Below, piece by piece: positions 45,978 to 55,658 of a stretch of 64,000 nt of DNA. Both the position numbers and the translations under genes were made by a program. The notes beneath the pieces are model-generated. The model had not been told where the DNA came from, did no database searches, and saw only the letters and a program-made list of their open reading frames with translations. This DNA comes from Corynespora cassiicola (Eukaryota; Ascomycota; Dothideomycetes; Pleosporales; Corynesporascaceae), in the NCBI GenBank assembly GCA_022059125.1, contig JAEUWY010000023.1, positions 2,418,001 through 2,482,000 on the forward strand. The letters are read 5' to 3'. The first letter of the stretch is position 1. Each line of letters starts with the position of its first letter.

Positions 45978-46192
45978 ATTTCATCAAGTAGACTTCTATG
46001 ACCAGAAACTACCTTGACGCAGGCCTGGCCTCTTTGTCAGATGAAAGCCCAACTATGACTCGCTTGCTAACATCCAAAGGCTTCCCATATTCCAGCCCAA
46101 CTCCAATAAACTTTTCCACCTCTAGGATATCATGTTTCCGCACTCGAACCCGCACTCATAAAATTTTCCAGGCCGTTAATCCATCCATTGCC

Positions 46193-49100
46193 TCACTCCT
46201 TCTTCCCCTTCATCTTGCGCACCAGCTTTCCAATCCCCCTACCCGCAGCCCCAAACCCAAAGCTCCACCCCTTGATCCTCACGCTCCAGATGAAGAAATA
46301 CACCAACGCCCAGTTGCTCACGCAAAACGCCAGGAAGATGCCAAAGTCCCTCCACTTCTCCGTGGGCGTAATGTTCAGCCCGGCGAGGTAGTCATCCCCC
46401 GACGAGTAGGGGCAGTACATGCACCCCTGCGTCTCGTCGGGATTGAGCAGGTACCCGGGGGCCTGCGCCAAAAAGTCGACCGCATACCGCGCGCACGTCT
46501 GGCCCGGCGGGGCATCGAACCTGGCCGTCTCCACGGGCAGGCACTGCACCTGCTGGCCGCGCAGGGTGGCGGCCAGCACGCCGCCGATCCAGTACGTCGA
46601 CGGGTTGACGTAGTACATCCAGTAGCGCCAGAAGACGGCGAGCTGGTCGTAGGGGCGCACGACGCCGTTGAACAGGCTGAACATGACGAAGAAGAAGGGC
46701 AGCACGTTGGAGATGACGGTGAAGCTGGGCGCGAAGGCGCAGATCCATTGCCCCCAGCTCGACACGAAGAGGAAGAAGAGCATCACCATCAGGAACACGT
46801 ACCCGGCCGTCGACGAGTCGGTCGGCAGGCCCGTCGGGTAGTACCACAGCAAAAAGTAGAGCACCGAGGAGACGATGGCCCAGGGGATCTCGGCGACGAC
46901 CTGGGCCGTGGTGAAGGCGACCCAGCCGTAGATGCGCGAGGGCAGCTCGCGGGCCTGCCAGATGGCCATGTTGGAGTAGAACTTGGGCACCACGGCGTTG
47001 ACAATGGTGGGCGGGATCAGGATGATGAGGAAGGACGTGAACATGCGGTTCTGCATGTCCTGGATCGACGAGCCCAGCTGGTAGAAGGTGAAGCCGTTGA
47101 AGATGCCAATCACCACCGCCACGAACAGCTTGCCGTACAGGTAGCTCGGGTCGCGCCAGAACTGCACGAAGACGCGCTTGGTCAGCATCGTCGTCTGCTC
47201 CCACACGGGCGCCGCGAACTCGTACTCCTCGTGCGGCGCCGCCTCGGAGGCCACTTGTTGGCTGCGCTGCGTCTTGATGCGCTCAATCTCGCGCAGCACC
47301 TCGGCATTGTTCTCGGATCTCAGCCACTCGTCGTTCCAGTTGATGCGCGAGCCGTCCGGGCGTTTGGCGGGCTTTGCGGCCGTCTCGAGGATGAACTCAG
47401 CAACGTTCTTGCTGGGCGGGCATTGCACGCCGCGGTCGGCAAAGTACTTGACCACCTCGTTGCCGTTGTCTCCGACGGGGCCAAAGTAGAACGTGTTGCC
47501 TCCAGGGTTGAGGGCCAGGATCATGTCGAACTGCTGGATGAGGACACTGCTGGGCTGGTGGATGGTGCAGACGATGGCCTGGCCTGCCGCCGCCAACTTC
47601 TTCAGGAATCGGACAATGGAGTAGGCCGAGTTGCTGTCGAGACCTGAGGTGGGCTCGTCCAGGAAGAGCAGCAGAGATGGCTTCGCCGCGAGCTCCACGC
47701 CGATAGTGAGCCGCTTCTTCTGCTCCACCCCGAGGCTCGAGACGAGCGCATCCTGGACGTCGTGGAGCTCGAGAAGGTCAATGACCGTATCGACGTATTC
47801 CAGCTTCTCCTTGCGAGGGATCTTTCGGTCTTGCCGTAGAATGGCGGAGAACTCGAGTGCCTCCCGGATGGTCGCGGTGCCGTCGTGCAGGTCCATCTGC
47901 TCGCAGAAACCAGTTCCTCGTTGAAAATCGAGGCCAAGTGGTTTGCCATCCACCAGCATGTTGCCAGATACAACGCCCGTGCTCTGACGCTGAGACAGAG
48001 TGTTCAGCAGTGTCGTTTTTCCAGCACCCGAGGCACCCATCAGAGCGACCATGACGCCTGGTTTGGCGTATCCGTTGACCTTGTTCAACAGTTTCTTTTC
48101 TCCACCTTGATATGGAACCGTGTACTCGACATTACTCCAGGTGAAGACGCTCTCGCTAGATGAAATCTGCTTCAAAGCCTCTTCCTCGTTGACGGTCGCG
48201 GTGGCACTGCTGCTCGTAGTCGGGACCTCTCCTGAAACGACCTCCTCCTCGTCAGCAGGCGCCTGTTTGATAGGAGAGCGCTTGGACTTTTTGAAGATGA
48301 GCGCACCGCCACCGGACTGGGCAAAGGAGATGGTTTCCGTAGCGGCGACGGTGACGAGCAAGTAGAGGACAGAGAAGGCAATCACAACGCCAAAGTTCCT
48401 CCAGAGATTGCTCCGCGAATAGTCGAACGTCGTTCCAAGGTATGCAGCTCCTGGTACGCTGCGCGAGTTGTTTTCCGCCCCGGTGAGGGTGCAGCCCTGG
48501 TATGCTGGGTCGACTCCTGGCCCCTGGGGGATGAGCTGAGATGGCGCACACTCCATGGTTCTATCCGCAAACTCGTTCGTCACGACAGCTTCGTATGAGT
48601 AGGCGATCGGGTTGACGTAGTAAATCCATCCAAACCAAATGTAGTCGCTGAGTAGCTGCGGCTTGGGGATGACGTAGCCCACGTAGATGATGAGGAGGTT
48701 GAGAGCGGTTCCAGCGAAGCGCACGGCGTCGTCAATGGTCGGCGATAGTGCACCAAACATGCGGTATAGCGAAGTGAGGCACAGCGATGTTGTGTAGACG
48801 AAGAGGAGGTAGATGAAGAACTTGGACACGTTGATGTCCAGCTCAGTCATGAAATACATGACAATCGCAAAGGGAACCACTTGCACCAGCAGTAGCGGAA
48901 AGTCTTGAAGCACGCGAGCCAGGTTGACTGCAGAAGGCCGGTAGAAAGCATAGTCCTCGTGGCGTTTTACGACTGCACGTCCCGAGACCGCCTTCATCAA
49001 CTCAGACAGCTGGAGCCAGCCGATGAACAGGATGGAGAAGAAGATGGCACCGCCTCGGCTGAAAGCACCAGATGTATCCAGCGATTCGCCATAGAACAGG

Positions 49101-50830
49101 GAACCGACGATCAGACTGTTGCTGATGATGATGAAAAATTTGGTTGCCAGCGTGGTTTTGTCCCCCCAGGTCAGCCAGAATTCGCGCTTGGTGCAAGCCA
49201 AAACCTGACGCACGAAGCTGACAGTGTAGGGCGACTTCTTGGATACGGTCTTGCTCTTGCCTTCCCGGACGGCGCCCGCAAACTCCTTTGCGTCGACGTA
49301 GTCGCTTCTCTTCAGCTCGTCCTCGTACTGGTCGATTTCTTGGAATACCCTCTTGTAATGGTCGCTCTTCCTGAACGCATCCTCGAGCTCTTCCGGCGTC
49401 TTTGGCGCGCTCGCCTCGTAACCTTGGCGAAATCGTCTCTCGGTAGGGTCGGTGACGGTGGTAAGGAAATCGGGGGTCGTTTGTCGGTCGGGGCAGTAGT
49501 AGCCCAAATCTACAAAGTACTTCTTCGCTTCGCTGGCAGGCCCTTGGAAGATGCAGCGTCCTTCGTCAATCACCAGCACCTTGTCCATCAGCTCATAGAT
49601 GCCTTCCCCGGCCTGGTAGAGGGTCACAAAGGTCGTCCGATTGGAAATGTCAGTCATGATGCGCAACGACTTTGCGTAATCGAGTGCAGTCGATGCATCC
49701 AAGCCCCTCGTACTGTTATCCCAGCACACCACGGTCGATTTCGTTGCGAGTGTTTCGGCAATGGAAACGCGCTTCCTCTCTCCTCCACTGACTCCGCGAA
49801 CATACTCGTCACCGACCGGCGTGTACTTTGTGTGGGAGATGCCAAACATCTTCAGCAGCGCTTCCAGAATAACGGGGATGTTGTCCTTTTCATGCTTTCG
49901 AGTCTTGTTCATTAGAGCAAAATACAACGTCTGCCAGACATTCAAGTTGGCAAAGTGGGTGTCGTCCTCTGGGTTGTAATTGACCTCTCCTCTAAAATTC
50001 TTCTTCTGTTCGCTCGCCGGTATGCCCCCATAGTGCACCTCGCCGCCGACCTCGGCATAGCTTTCCCTGCTGTTGGCGACGGCCTTCAAAAACGACGAGC
50101 AACCGGAGCCCGGCCTTCCAAGAACAAGCATCATCTCCCCGTCCTTTACCACGCCCGAAAAGTCATTGATCAAGGTCCTGGTCGGAGGTTTGCGACCAAT
50201 CCGTAGCGAAGGCGCGAACCGAGTGACGATCTTGTACAGGTCGGGACCAAAGGTACCAACGATGGCATCAGGGAGGGTCCGAGCAAAAGTCGCCGTCGAC
50301 CCAACGCCCTTGACTGTGAGATTCTTCCACACCACGCCAACCTTCTTGGCCGACTGCCCATCCTTGCGCTTCTCAAAATGCCCCTCCTTCATGAAAGCGC
50401 CCAGCTCGAAATCGTCCTCCTTCTGCCCGGCCGCGGCTTCGATGTCGTTGGGCTTCTCGTCTGCGCCGTCCGCACTGACAACCGACGATCGCCGCGCCGT
50501 GCTCTTGCGTGTGCTCTTCCGGCTAATGGTCCGCACGAGGCCGTCTCCTCGCTCTGACGGGGGGTGCGACCTGGACTTGGAGAGGGAGGTCAGGGTCTGT
50601 CGGAGGGCCTCGAAATCCTCCATGGCTACCCGCTGGCTCATGCCAACATCTCGCTCGCCCCATGTGCCAGAGTGGTTGGAGGCCTCACCGCTGTCGCTGC
50701 TGGTCGTGCTCTCGCGGTTCAAGGTCGAGGGGTCGACGACCTCTTCGCGAGGCTGTTCGGCCTCATTGTGCCAAGGGTTGCGAAGTCTGTCCTCGTCTCC
50801 TGAGGACGGGATGACACCTCCTCCCCACAT
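46193..50830 (-). CDS. PDR-type full-length ABC transporter (ABCG)
   Basis: Plasma-membrane ATP-driven drug exporter of the pleiotropic drug resistance group (CDR1/Pdr5 type), order NBD-TMD-NBD-TMD. Single exon, about 1545 residues from the ATG at 50830 (MWGGGVIPSSGDEDRL); the frame is open to 50983 but that extension is Cys-rich and untypical. NBD1 has the degenerate PDR forms GRPGSGCSSFLK (about residue 236), VSGGERKRVSIAE and CWDNSTRGLDAST. NBD2 has GASGAGKTTLLN (about 930), the variant signature LGVEQKKRLTIG and LFLDEPTSGLDSNSA. This asymmetry of Walker and signature residues is normal for PDR proteins. The PDR linker region NPWHNEAEQ and the extracellular Cys-rich loops (MECAPSQLIPQGPG; GCMYCPYSSGDDYLAGLN) are present. 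A CRE-like palindrome lies ~580 bp upstream. Confidence 0.96.
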   Translation of the reverse strand: MWGGGVIPSSGDEDRLRNPWHNEAEQPREEVVDPSTLNRESTTSSDSGEASNHSGTWGERDVGMSQRVAMEDFEALRQTLTSLSKSRSHPPSERGDGLVRTISRKSTRKSTARRSSVVSADGADEKPNDIEAAAGQKEDDFELGAFMKEGHFEKRKDGQSAKKVGVVWKNLTVKGVGSTATFARTLPDAIVGTFGPDLYKIVTRFAPSLRIGRKPPTRTLINDFSGVVKDGEMMLVLGRPGSGCSSFLKAVANSRESYAEVGGEVHYGGIPASEQKKNFRGEVNYNPEDDTHFANLNVWQTLYFALMNKTRKHEKDNIPVILEALLKMFGISHTKYTPVGDEYVRGVSGGERKRVSIAETLATKSTVVCWDNSTRGLDASTALDYAKSLRIMTDISNRTTFVTLYQAGEGIYELMDKVLVIDEGRCIFQGPASEAKKYFVDLGYYCPDRQTTPDFLTTVTDPTERRFRQGYEASAPKTPEELEDAFRKSDHYKRVFQEIDQYEDELKRSDYVDAKEFAGAVREGKSKTVSKKSPYTVSFVRQVLACTKREFWLTWGDKTTLATKFFIIISNSLIVGSLFYGESLDTSGAFSRGGAIFFSILFIGWLQLSELMKAVSGRAVVKRHEDYAFYRPSAVNLARVLQDFPLLLVQVVPFAIVMYFMTELDINVSKFFIYLLFVYTTSLCLTSLYRMFGALSPTIDDAVRFAGTALNLLIIYVGYVIPKPQLLSDYIWFGWIYYVNPIAYSYEAVVTNEFADRTMECAPSQLIPQGPGVDPAYQGCTLTGAENNSRSVPGAAYLGTTFDYSRSNLWRNFGVVIAFSVLYLLVTVAATETISFAQSGGGALIFKKSKRSPIKQAPADEEEVVSGEVPTTSSSATATVNEEEALKQISSSESVFTWSNVEYTVPYQGGEKKLLNKVNGYAKPGVMVALMGASGAGKTTLLNTLSQRQSTGVVSGNMLVDGKPLGLDFQRGTGFCEQMDLHDGTATIREALEFSAILRQDRKIPRKEKLEYVDTVIDLLELHDVQDALVSSLGVEQKKRLTIGVELAAKPSLLLFLDEPTSGLDSNSAYSIVRFLKKLAAAGQAIVCTIHQPSSVLIQQFDMILALNPGGNTFYFGPVGDNGNEVVKYFADRGVQCPPSKNVAEFILETAAKPAKRPDGSRINWNDEWLRSENNAEVLREIERIKTQRSQQVASEAAPHEEYEFAAPVWEQTTMLTKRVFVQFWRDPSYLYGKLFVAVVIGIFNGFTFYQLGSSIQDMQNRMFTSFLIILIPPTIVNAVVPKFYSNMAIWQARELPSRIYGWVAFTTAQVVAEIPWAIVSSVLYFLLWYYPTGLPTDSSTAGYVFLMVMLFFLFVSSWGQWICAFAPSFTVISNVLPFFFVMFSLFNGVVRPYDQLAVFWRYWMYYVNPSTYWIGGVLAATLRGQQVQCLPVETARFDAPPGQTCARYAVDFLAQAPGYLLNPDETQGCMYCPYSSGDDYLAGLNITPTEKWRDFGIFLAFCVSNWALVYFFIWSVRIKGWSFGFGAAGRGIGKLVRKMKGKKE

Positions 50831-52197
50831 GGCTGTAGGAGGTTCACCACGGCAATTGAAACTAAAAATGAAAGGAGCCTCGGGATAAAGGAGGGGACAG
50901 GTACTGTGACTGGCAGAGCAGGAGGCGTAGCAACAACGCAGGAGACAAGAAGACTTTTTCAGGCAGTGATGGCTGAGGGACAAGGTAGGAGGGGGTTTAT
51001 GCCACGGTCTGAGTAATTATGCGGTTGACAAATGCAAACCCGGAGCCATCGGACTTAGAGGTTTGATTGCGTCCCATTTCGTCACGGAGCATTATTGGCA
51101 TGCCAGTGGGATATGATAGGTCGCTTAGTTTGGAGTCTAGGAAAGGCAAAATAGTCGCGTAAGGGATTGACCGCTAAACAAAAATCTAACGCGGGCTTGG
51201 GGAAGTCGTCCCGAAGAAGGGCCAATGGCGTCTCCTGGATTGACTCGTTCGCCGCATTATCGCAGCGGTAAATCTGCGGTACATGACAGAGTTAGATCGG
51301 AATGTTCCCAGACATTGAGAAAATTTCCCCATTGTGCGGTGCGACACCCGTTTTTCTTCTTGTCGGCGAAGCCACCCGTTCGGACATAGAACGGCGATCT
51401 GCACAATAAGCCCGCTTGACGTCAAGCACCAGCGTCTTAACTCCACGGCGTGCCCCAGTGTTGGAGGAGCGTCTTTCCCCAGGGAAGTTTCTCGCAATCT
51501 CAACGACATTTGGCGTTCGGTGGTGGGGCGCGATTATGATGCAGGTTGCTGACGCCAAGTGGGGTGCTGATTCGTCTACCCGAGCGGTCTTGGGCGTCCA
51601 GCGCGTCCAAGACCGCGAATATTCGGAGTGGCCAACGGCACGTGAACACGGCCAATGCACCTCGAAAACCCTATTCGAGTAGGTCGGGGGATGTTGTACA
51701 GATACGAGCCATGCACAAGTTGGCGACAGGCACACCGCCGAGCCGGCCTTGCTTTTTTACTTCCCCTACTCCTACTCTACAACCGGCAAAAGGTGCCGAT
51801 AAGCGGCACAGGAGGCATCATCAATCACTCTAGGGCCATTGTGAGCACCAAGATATCCACTCGCTTGGGCACGGTCAGATAATTATTCAGCACCCCTGAA
51901 ACATAACTCGGGATCCCGAAACCATGGCGATAACGAGGGCTGACTAAAAGAAGCTAAACATGGCGACTTTTCCCCAAGCCAAGCGGGTACTTACAACCCA
52001 CGGCGAGCGCGGCGGAAAAGAAAAAAAAGACCGCATCCGCGGCCTAACATGACAGACAAGTCACACATCACAGACAGACAAGGCATGCATCACGGATGGA
52101 GAATAAGCAAGAAAGAGAAAGAAATGCTTAGAATTGCGGTAGCAAGACGAGAAAAACCGCAGAATCCAACAAGCAGCCCCAACAAGGACGATTCAAC
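50831..52197. promoter_or_regulatory. ABC transporter upstream region
   Basis: About 1.37 kb between the ABC gene start and the 3' end of the repeat-bearing RING gene. It holds the ABC promoter, including the 14-bp palindrome at 51414-51427. Open frames here are short and not protein-like. Confidence 0.5.
51414..51427. promoter_or_regulatory. CRE-like palindrome GCTTGACGTCAAGC
   Basis: Perfect 14-bp palindrome with the TGACGTCA core recognised by CREB/ATF-type bZIP factors (fungal AtfA/Atf1 group). It is about 585 bp upstream of the ABC transporter start. Occupancy is inferred. Confidence 0.5.
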
Positions 52198-53817
52198 TTA
52201 GTAATAGAGAGTATCCAACTCACTGAGCCTCCGCTCATAGTCAACCAACGCCCTCACCGCCAACCCGACCATGACATGAACCTTCCCCCCTTCCCCCACC
52301 CTCCCAACGCACCCCATCAACTCCGCAAACATGGTATGCGGATCCACCTCTCGTCCCGCAACCCCCCTCAGCCCCTTGCACGCCCTAGCATACGCCAGAG
52401 CGACGCCATCAGCGAGCAGCAACCGCGCAAGGCTTGTGCGCAAGGGCTCGTCGACCTCTCTGAAGAAGACGTCTTCGAGGTACGGCGTGACGAAGCCCTG
52501 GTAGTTTGCCGCATCGTCTGCGCCGAGGCTGAACTCTGCGCTGGGGAAGGCGAGGTTTGGGGGTGCGGCTTTGGAGACGCTGGCTGCGGCCTTGAGCATG
52601 AGGCGCGCGAGCCGAGCGAGCGAGGCGGACATGTCTTCGGGGAGGTAGATTGTGCTGACCTCGGACCCGGGAGACGCTCCTTGCTGAGCCTCGGGCTCTA
52701 GTCCTGCGGTGCTTATACTTGTGCGTGTGGACGTAGAGGCTGGGTCGCGACATGTGCTGGAGTCGTCGCTACCCGCACTGCTGCTGTTGCGTTCGCCGCC
52801 ACTGCCGTCGGCTTCGCAGGTGCAGTCTGACGTTGGTGTCGGGCTGCCGCATGGATGCTGCGGGCCCTCATCGTCGTTGTCTTTGTCGCCGCTTGCATTG
52901 ACGCTTGCATTACTCTGGTCGACGACGGTGACGGTGCTGGCTTCGACTTTCTTCCACTCACCCTTGACGAGCTGTCTAAAGGGGAGGCTTTTGAGCTGGT
53001 GGAATAGTCGGCCGTACTCGACATCGGGGTCATTGGACGCCGCGATGGGTCGAGCGAAGAGCTGTGTCTTGCAGACCGGGCAGCAGTCTACGTTAGCGCT
53101 GGTGAACCAGGCTAAGAGGCAGTCTGAGCCGAGAATGTGTCTGCATGGGAGGAGGAGGGGGACGTCTATCCCAGTCTGTGCCACTTGGGCGTGGGGAAGA
53201 GCGTCCAAGAGTTGTAGGGTGCGAAGAGCTGATGCTTTCTCAGCGTCTTCGTCTTGAGAGGCCGTCTGAGTCACTTTGTCATTGTGATGCTCAGTCATGA
53301 TGCCTTCGTGAGCCTTTTGCTCTGTAGAGCTGGGAGCGTCATGGCGCATTATGCAGCCTTCATGACTTTTTTGCTCCTTGATATTGGGATCTTGCTGGCG
53401 CATTATGCAGCCTTCGCAAGATTTTGGCTCTGATGAGTTGAGAGCTTGATGGCGCATTGTGCAGCCTTCATGAGGATTTGACTCTGTTGAGCCGAGAGTG
53501 TGATGGCGCATTTTGCAGCCTCCAACGGATTGCGACTCCGACAAGCCAGGAGCGCGATAGTGACTTGTGCAGCCCTCACGGGTCTGCTGCTCCGAGACTG
53601 GAGGAGCTGGATAATACCATGTGCTGCCGTCACGAGACTTTTGCTCGTAGTAACTGGGAGCATTTTGTGTCGCCGTGAGGTCGACATAGTCTTCTTGACA
53701 AATGTGGCAGCACCTGTCGTGCTCTGGCAACGACGAGACATCGAGCTTCTGGACGTTCAGTGAGAAGAAATCGTCCATAGTGGGCATTGCCCAGCGAGAA
53801 GAAGCGAGACCAGGCAT
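52198..53817 (-). CDS. RING-finger protein with repeat-interrupted RING
   Basis: Probable E3 ubiquitin ligase, substrate unknown. Single exon, 539 residues. The first zinc pair is CCHICQEDY (Cys37 and Cys40). Instead of the usual short loop, seven tandem 18-residue units (residues 53-178) follow, each near A-P-x-x-x-E-Q-K-x-x-E-G-C-x-M-R-H-x. The rest of the RING comes only at residues 225-249: LLLPCRHILGSDCLLAWF and CCPVC. A Ser/Asp-rich linker (about 295-390) leads to a helical C-terminal domain with LARLARLMLKAAASVSKAAPP and YLEDVFFREVDEPLRTSLARLLL. Later ATGs at residues 11 and 14 are alternative starts. The Cys and His repeated in most units might themselves bind metal; that is speculation. 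No intron signals bracket the repeat block. Confidence 0.75.
   Translation of the reverse strand: MPGLASSRWAMPTMDDFFSLNVQKLDVSSLPEHDRCCHICQEDYVDLTATQNAPSYYEQKSRDGSTWYYPAPPVSEQQTREGCTSHYRAPGLSESQSVGGCKMRHHTLGSTESNPHEGCTMRHQALNSSEPKSCEGCIMRQQDPNIKEQKSHEGCIMRHDAPSSTEQKAHEGIMTEHHNDKVTQTASQDEDAEKASALRTLQLLDALPHAQVAQTGIDVPLLLPCRHILGSDCLLAWFTSANVDCCPVCKTQLFARPIAASNDPDVEYGRLFHQLKSLPFRQLVKGEWKKVEASTVTVVDQSNASVNASGDKDNDDEGPQHPCGSPTPTSDCTCEADGSGGERNSSSAGSDDSSTCRDPASTSTRTSISTAGLEPEAQQGASPGSEVSTIYLPEDMSASLARLARLMLKAAASVSKAAPPNLAFPSAEFSLGADDAANYQGFVTPYLEDVFFREVDEPLRTSLARLLLADGVALAYARACKGLRGVAGREVDPHTMFAELMGCVGRVGEGGKVHVMVGLAVRALVDYERRLSELDTLYY
53284..53661 (-). repeat. Seven tandem 54-bp (18-codon) repeats in coding sequence
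   Basis: Seven in-frame units counted in the translation of the RING gene, without gaps. Units 3-6 are most alike (GC-x-MRH endings); the first, second and seventh are diverged. Divergence between units implies an old array rather than a recent expansion. Confidence 0.85.
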
Positions 53818-54085
53818 GTTTGCTTTGATGGTCTTTGCGATGAAAAAGGTGGCAGGGTTGTAGAGTTGCAGATTTGCTCAAATTTTTGCTTGTCTTTGCA
53901 CTATGTGTGGCTTGTAAAGTGGTTGTCTGCTTTTTACTCTGACGAGCAAAAAGGGGGAGGGAACGGCATACCTTTATGTTTCATTTCTCTTGGCGTGTGA
54001 TCTTGAGGGCGACCGAGCAATTCCGTTTTCGGTAGGTCAAGGACTGGAGTGTTGGGATCACGCTGGGTAAGTGACTCATATGTTA

Positions 54086-54187
54086 AGATCAAGCTCAATC
54101 ATTGGTGCTTTTAGTGGATCAGAGACTGAAGTGTTGAGATCAAGCCGGATCACTGGTGTTTTCGGCGGATCAGGGTCTGAACGGTTG
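54086..54187 (+). repeat. 51-bp tandem duplication
   Basis: Two adjacent 51-bp copies (54086-54136 and 54137-54187), both starting AGATCAAGC and ending GGTTG/TGTTG, with about a fifth of positions differing. A more degraded relative precedes them at about 54000-54055. Non-coding, upstream of the RING gene at 53817. Confidence 0.75.
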
Positions 54188-55442
54188 AGATTATGGTTGA
54201 GATCACGTTGGGTCAATGGTACCGCACTGCGCCAAACTCCACCCGAGAGATCACACAACTGCATAGTGGTAGAGAGTGATATAGAGGGTGATTTCAGCTC
54301 CAGATCGTTCCATCCATGCTCGTTTAGAGGATGAGTTTTGATCTTAGGCTATAGTCACCATACACGATGGTCATTAAGACCGATACCACCCCAGATTAAA
54401 ATCCACTTGGAAGATCACGCCTCAAGTCTAGTGGATCAGTATAAGCCGTCGTCTCTAGCGACCTGCCAGCTCCAGAACGTTCTCGCATATGCTCACAATA
54501 GGAGACAAACGTTGACCTCTGGCCTATAACCATGATACGCGACGATCATATAGGACACTAGTACCAAGTATTTCGAAAGCTGCAATCAGTCAGACCCCAA
54601 TCAATCACGGCAACATTGCCAATCCCCTCCAATCGAGAGTGATCCATCAAGACCCGATCCATCAAACCCTGCATGCTAGTCGACCGAAGCTAGAACTCTG
54701 CATTCCAACTCCCACCCTGATCCATCAAGACCTGTACGCCGGTTGACCCGAAGCCCAAACTCCGCATTTCTCTTTATACCCACACAACCCTACTCCACAC
54801 CCTACACTCAAACATTCCGAATCCAGACACCACCCAGCACTTCCACCCAGCAACCCGGTAGAACATGCAAAAAAAAAAAAAACAGTGGACCTTTGCTGAG
54901 ACCCGCATCGCCGGGTAAACCCCCAGCCAGCATGGGTGGTGGGACTTTATTCGTAGGGCTTAGCCGTTCCGTTCCGATCGCGGTACCGGCATGGATACGC
55001 AGACATCACGCCATTTTCCTCTGCTTCCCCACACGACATGCTCCCAGGATGCGCCAACCTTTGCAGAAAGCTAAGAAGAAGTGGAAGAAGGAGGAGAAGA
55101 AGAAAAACGGGGTCATGTCATTAGAAGGTCTCTTCTCAAAGGTCCATCAGTCATCAATATCCCCCAAAGGCGCCCGCTAAAAAGATAGAAAATGAACATG
55201 CCACTGCTCTCTCGAGTCCGGATTCCCGGGTCCAAGAACTCCCCATACACTATGCCCTGCCCATGTACCCTACCCTACCCTACTCCCACCCATCCATCCA
55301 TGCTATGACGAGAAAAAAGTTCGCAAAGAATGACGCCGATGAAAATGCCGAAACCGTGCCATTTTAGTGCCATGAAATGCCTCGCCCAAAAAAAGAACCC
55401 GGTTGTCATTTACGCTCGTGAATGCCTGATGCGAACCGCTTC

Positions 55443-55460
55443 CACACACACACACACACA
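55443..55460 (+). repeat. (CA)9 dinucleotide repeat
   Basis: Nine CA units in the 3' flank of the acidic RING gene; no coding role. Confidence 0.85.
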
Positions 55461-55658
55461 CCCTAATGAACTCCATACATGTGGTAATGAGATGCCGAAA
55501 ATAAAGGAGATGAAAGAAATACCGTGGACCTTCCTGCTGAGGTTGCCCCCGAGGTTGTGACTTAACCTGATCGGTCAAGTAAGTCCATGTAAAAAGGTCT
55601 TGGTCTAGTTGAGTTTTAAAGACCATGATGAGCATAGTCTGCTCGGCCAACAGACAAT

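Larger units (their letters stand above)
53818..55658. other. Long intergenic region between two RING genes
   Basis: About 1.84 kb. It holds the upstream region of the repeat-bearing RING gene, a 51-bp tandem duplication (54086-54187), a run of A near 54870-54882, a (CA)9 tract at 55443-55460 and TACCC repeats near 55266-55283. Open frames of 60-145 codons have no coherent protein character. Confidence 0.5.

Noticed and set aside
46125..46160. Possible tRNA T-loop-like GGTTCGAGT on the minus strand
   Set aside because: No pairing T stem and no A box or acceptor stem at the right distance.
45998..47647. 549-codon plus-strand open frame
   Set aside because: It is antisense to the C-terminal half of the ABC transporter. 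The translation is Arg/His/Glu/Gly-rich with no structure; long antisense frames are expected from this codon bias.
48905..49915. 336-codon plus-strand open frame
   Set aside because: Antisense to the first half of the ABC transporter; same reasoning.
50831..50983. Upstream start for the ABC transporter adding 51 residues
   Set aside because: The extension is Cys/Ser-rich and unlike PDR N-termini; the ATG at 50830 gives a normal hydrophilic start.
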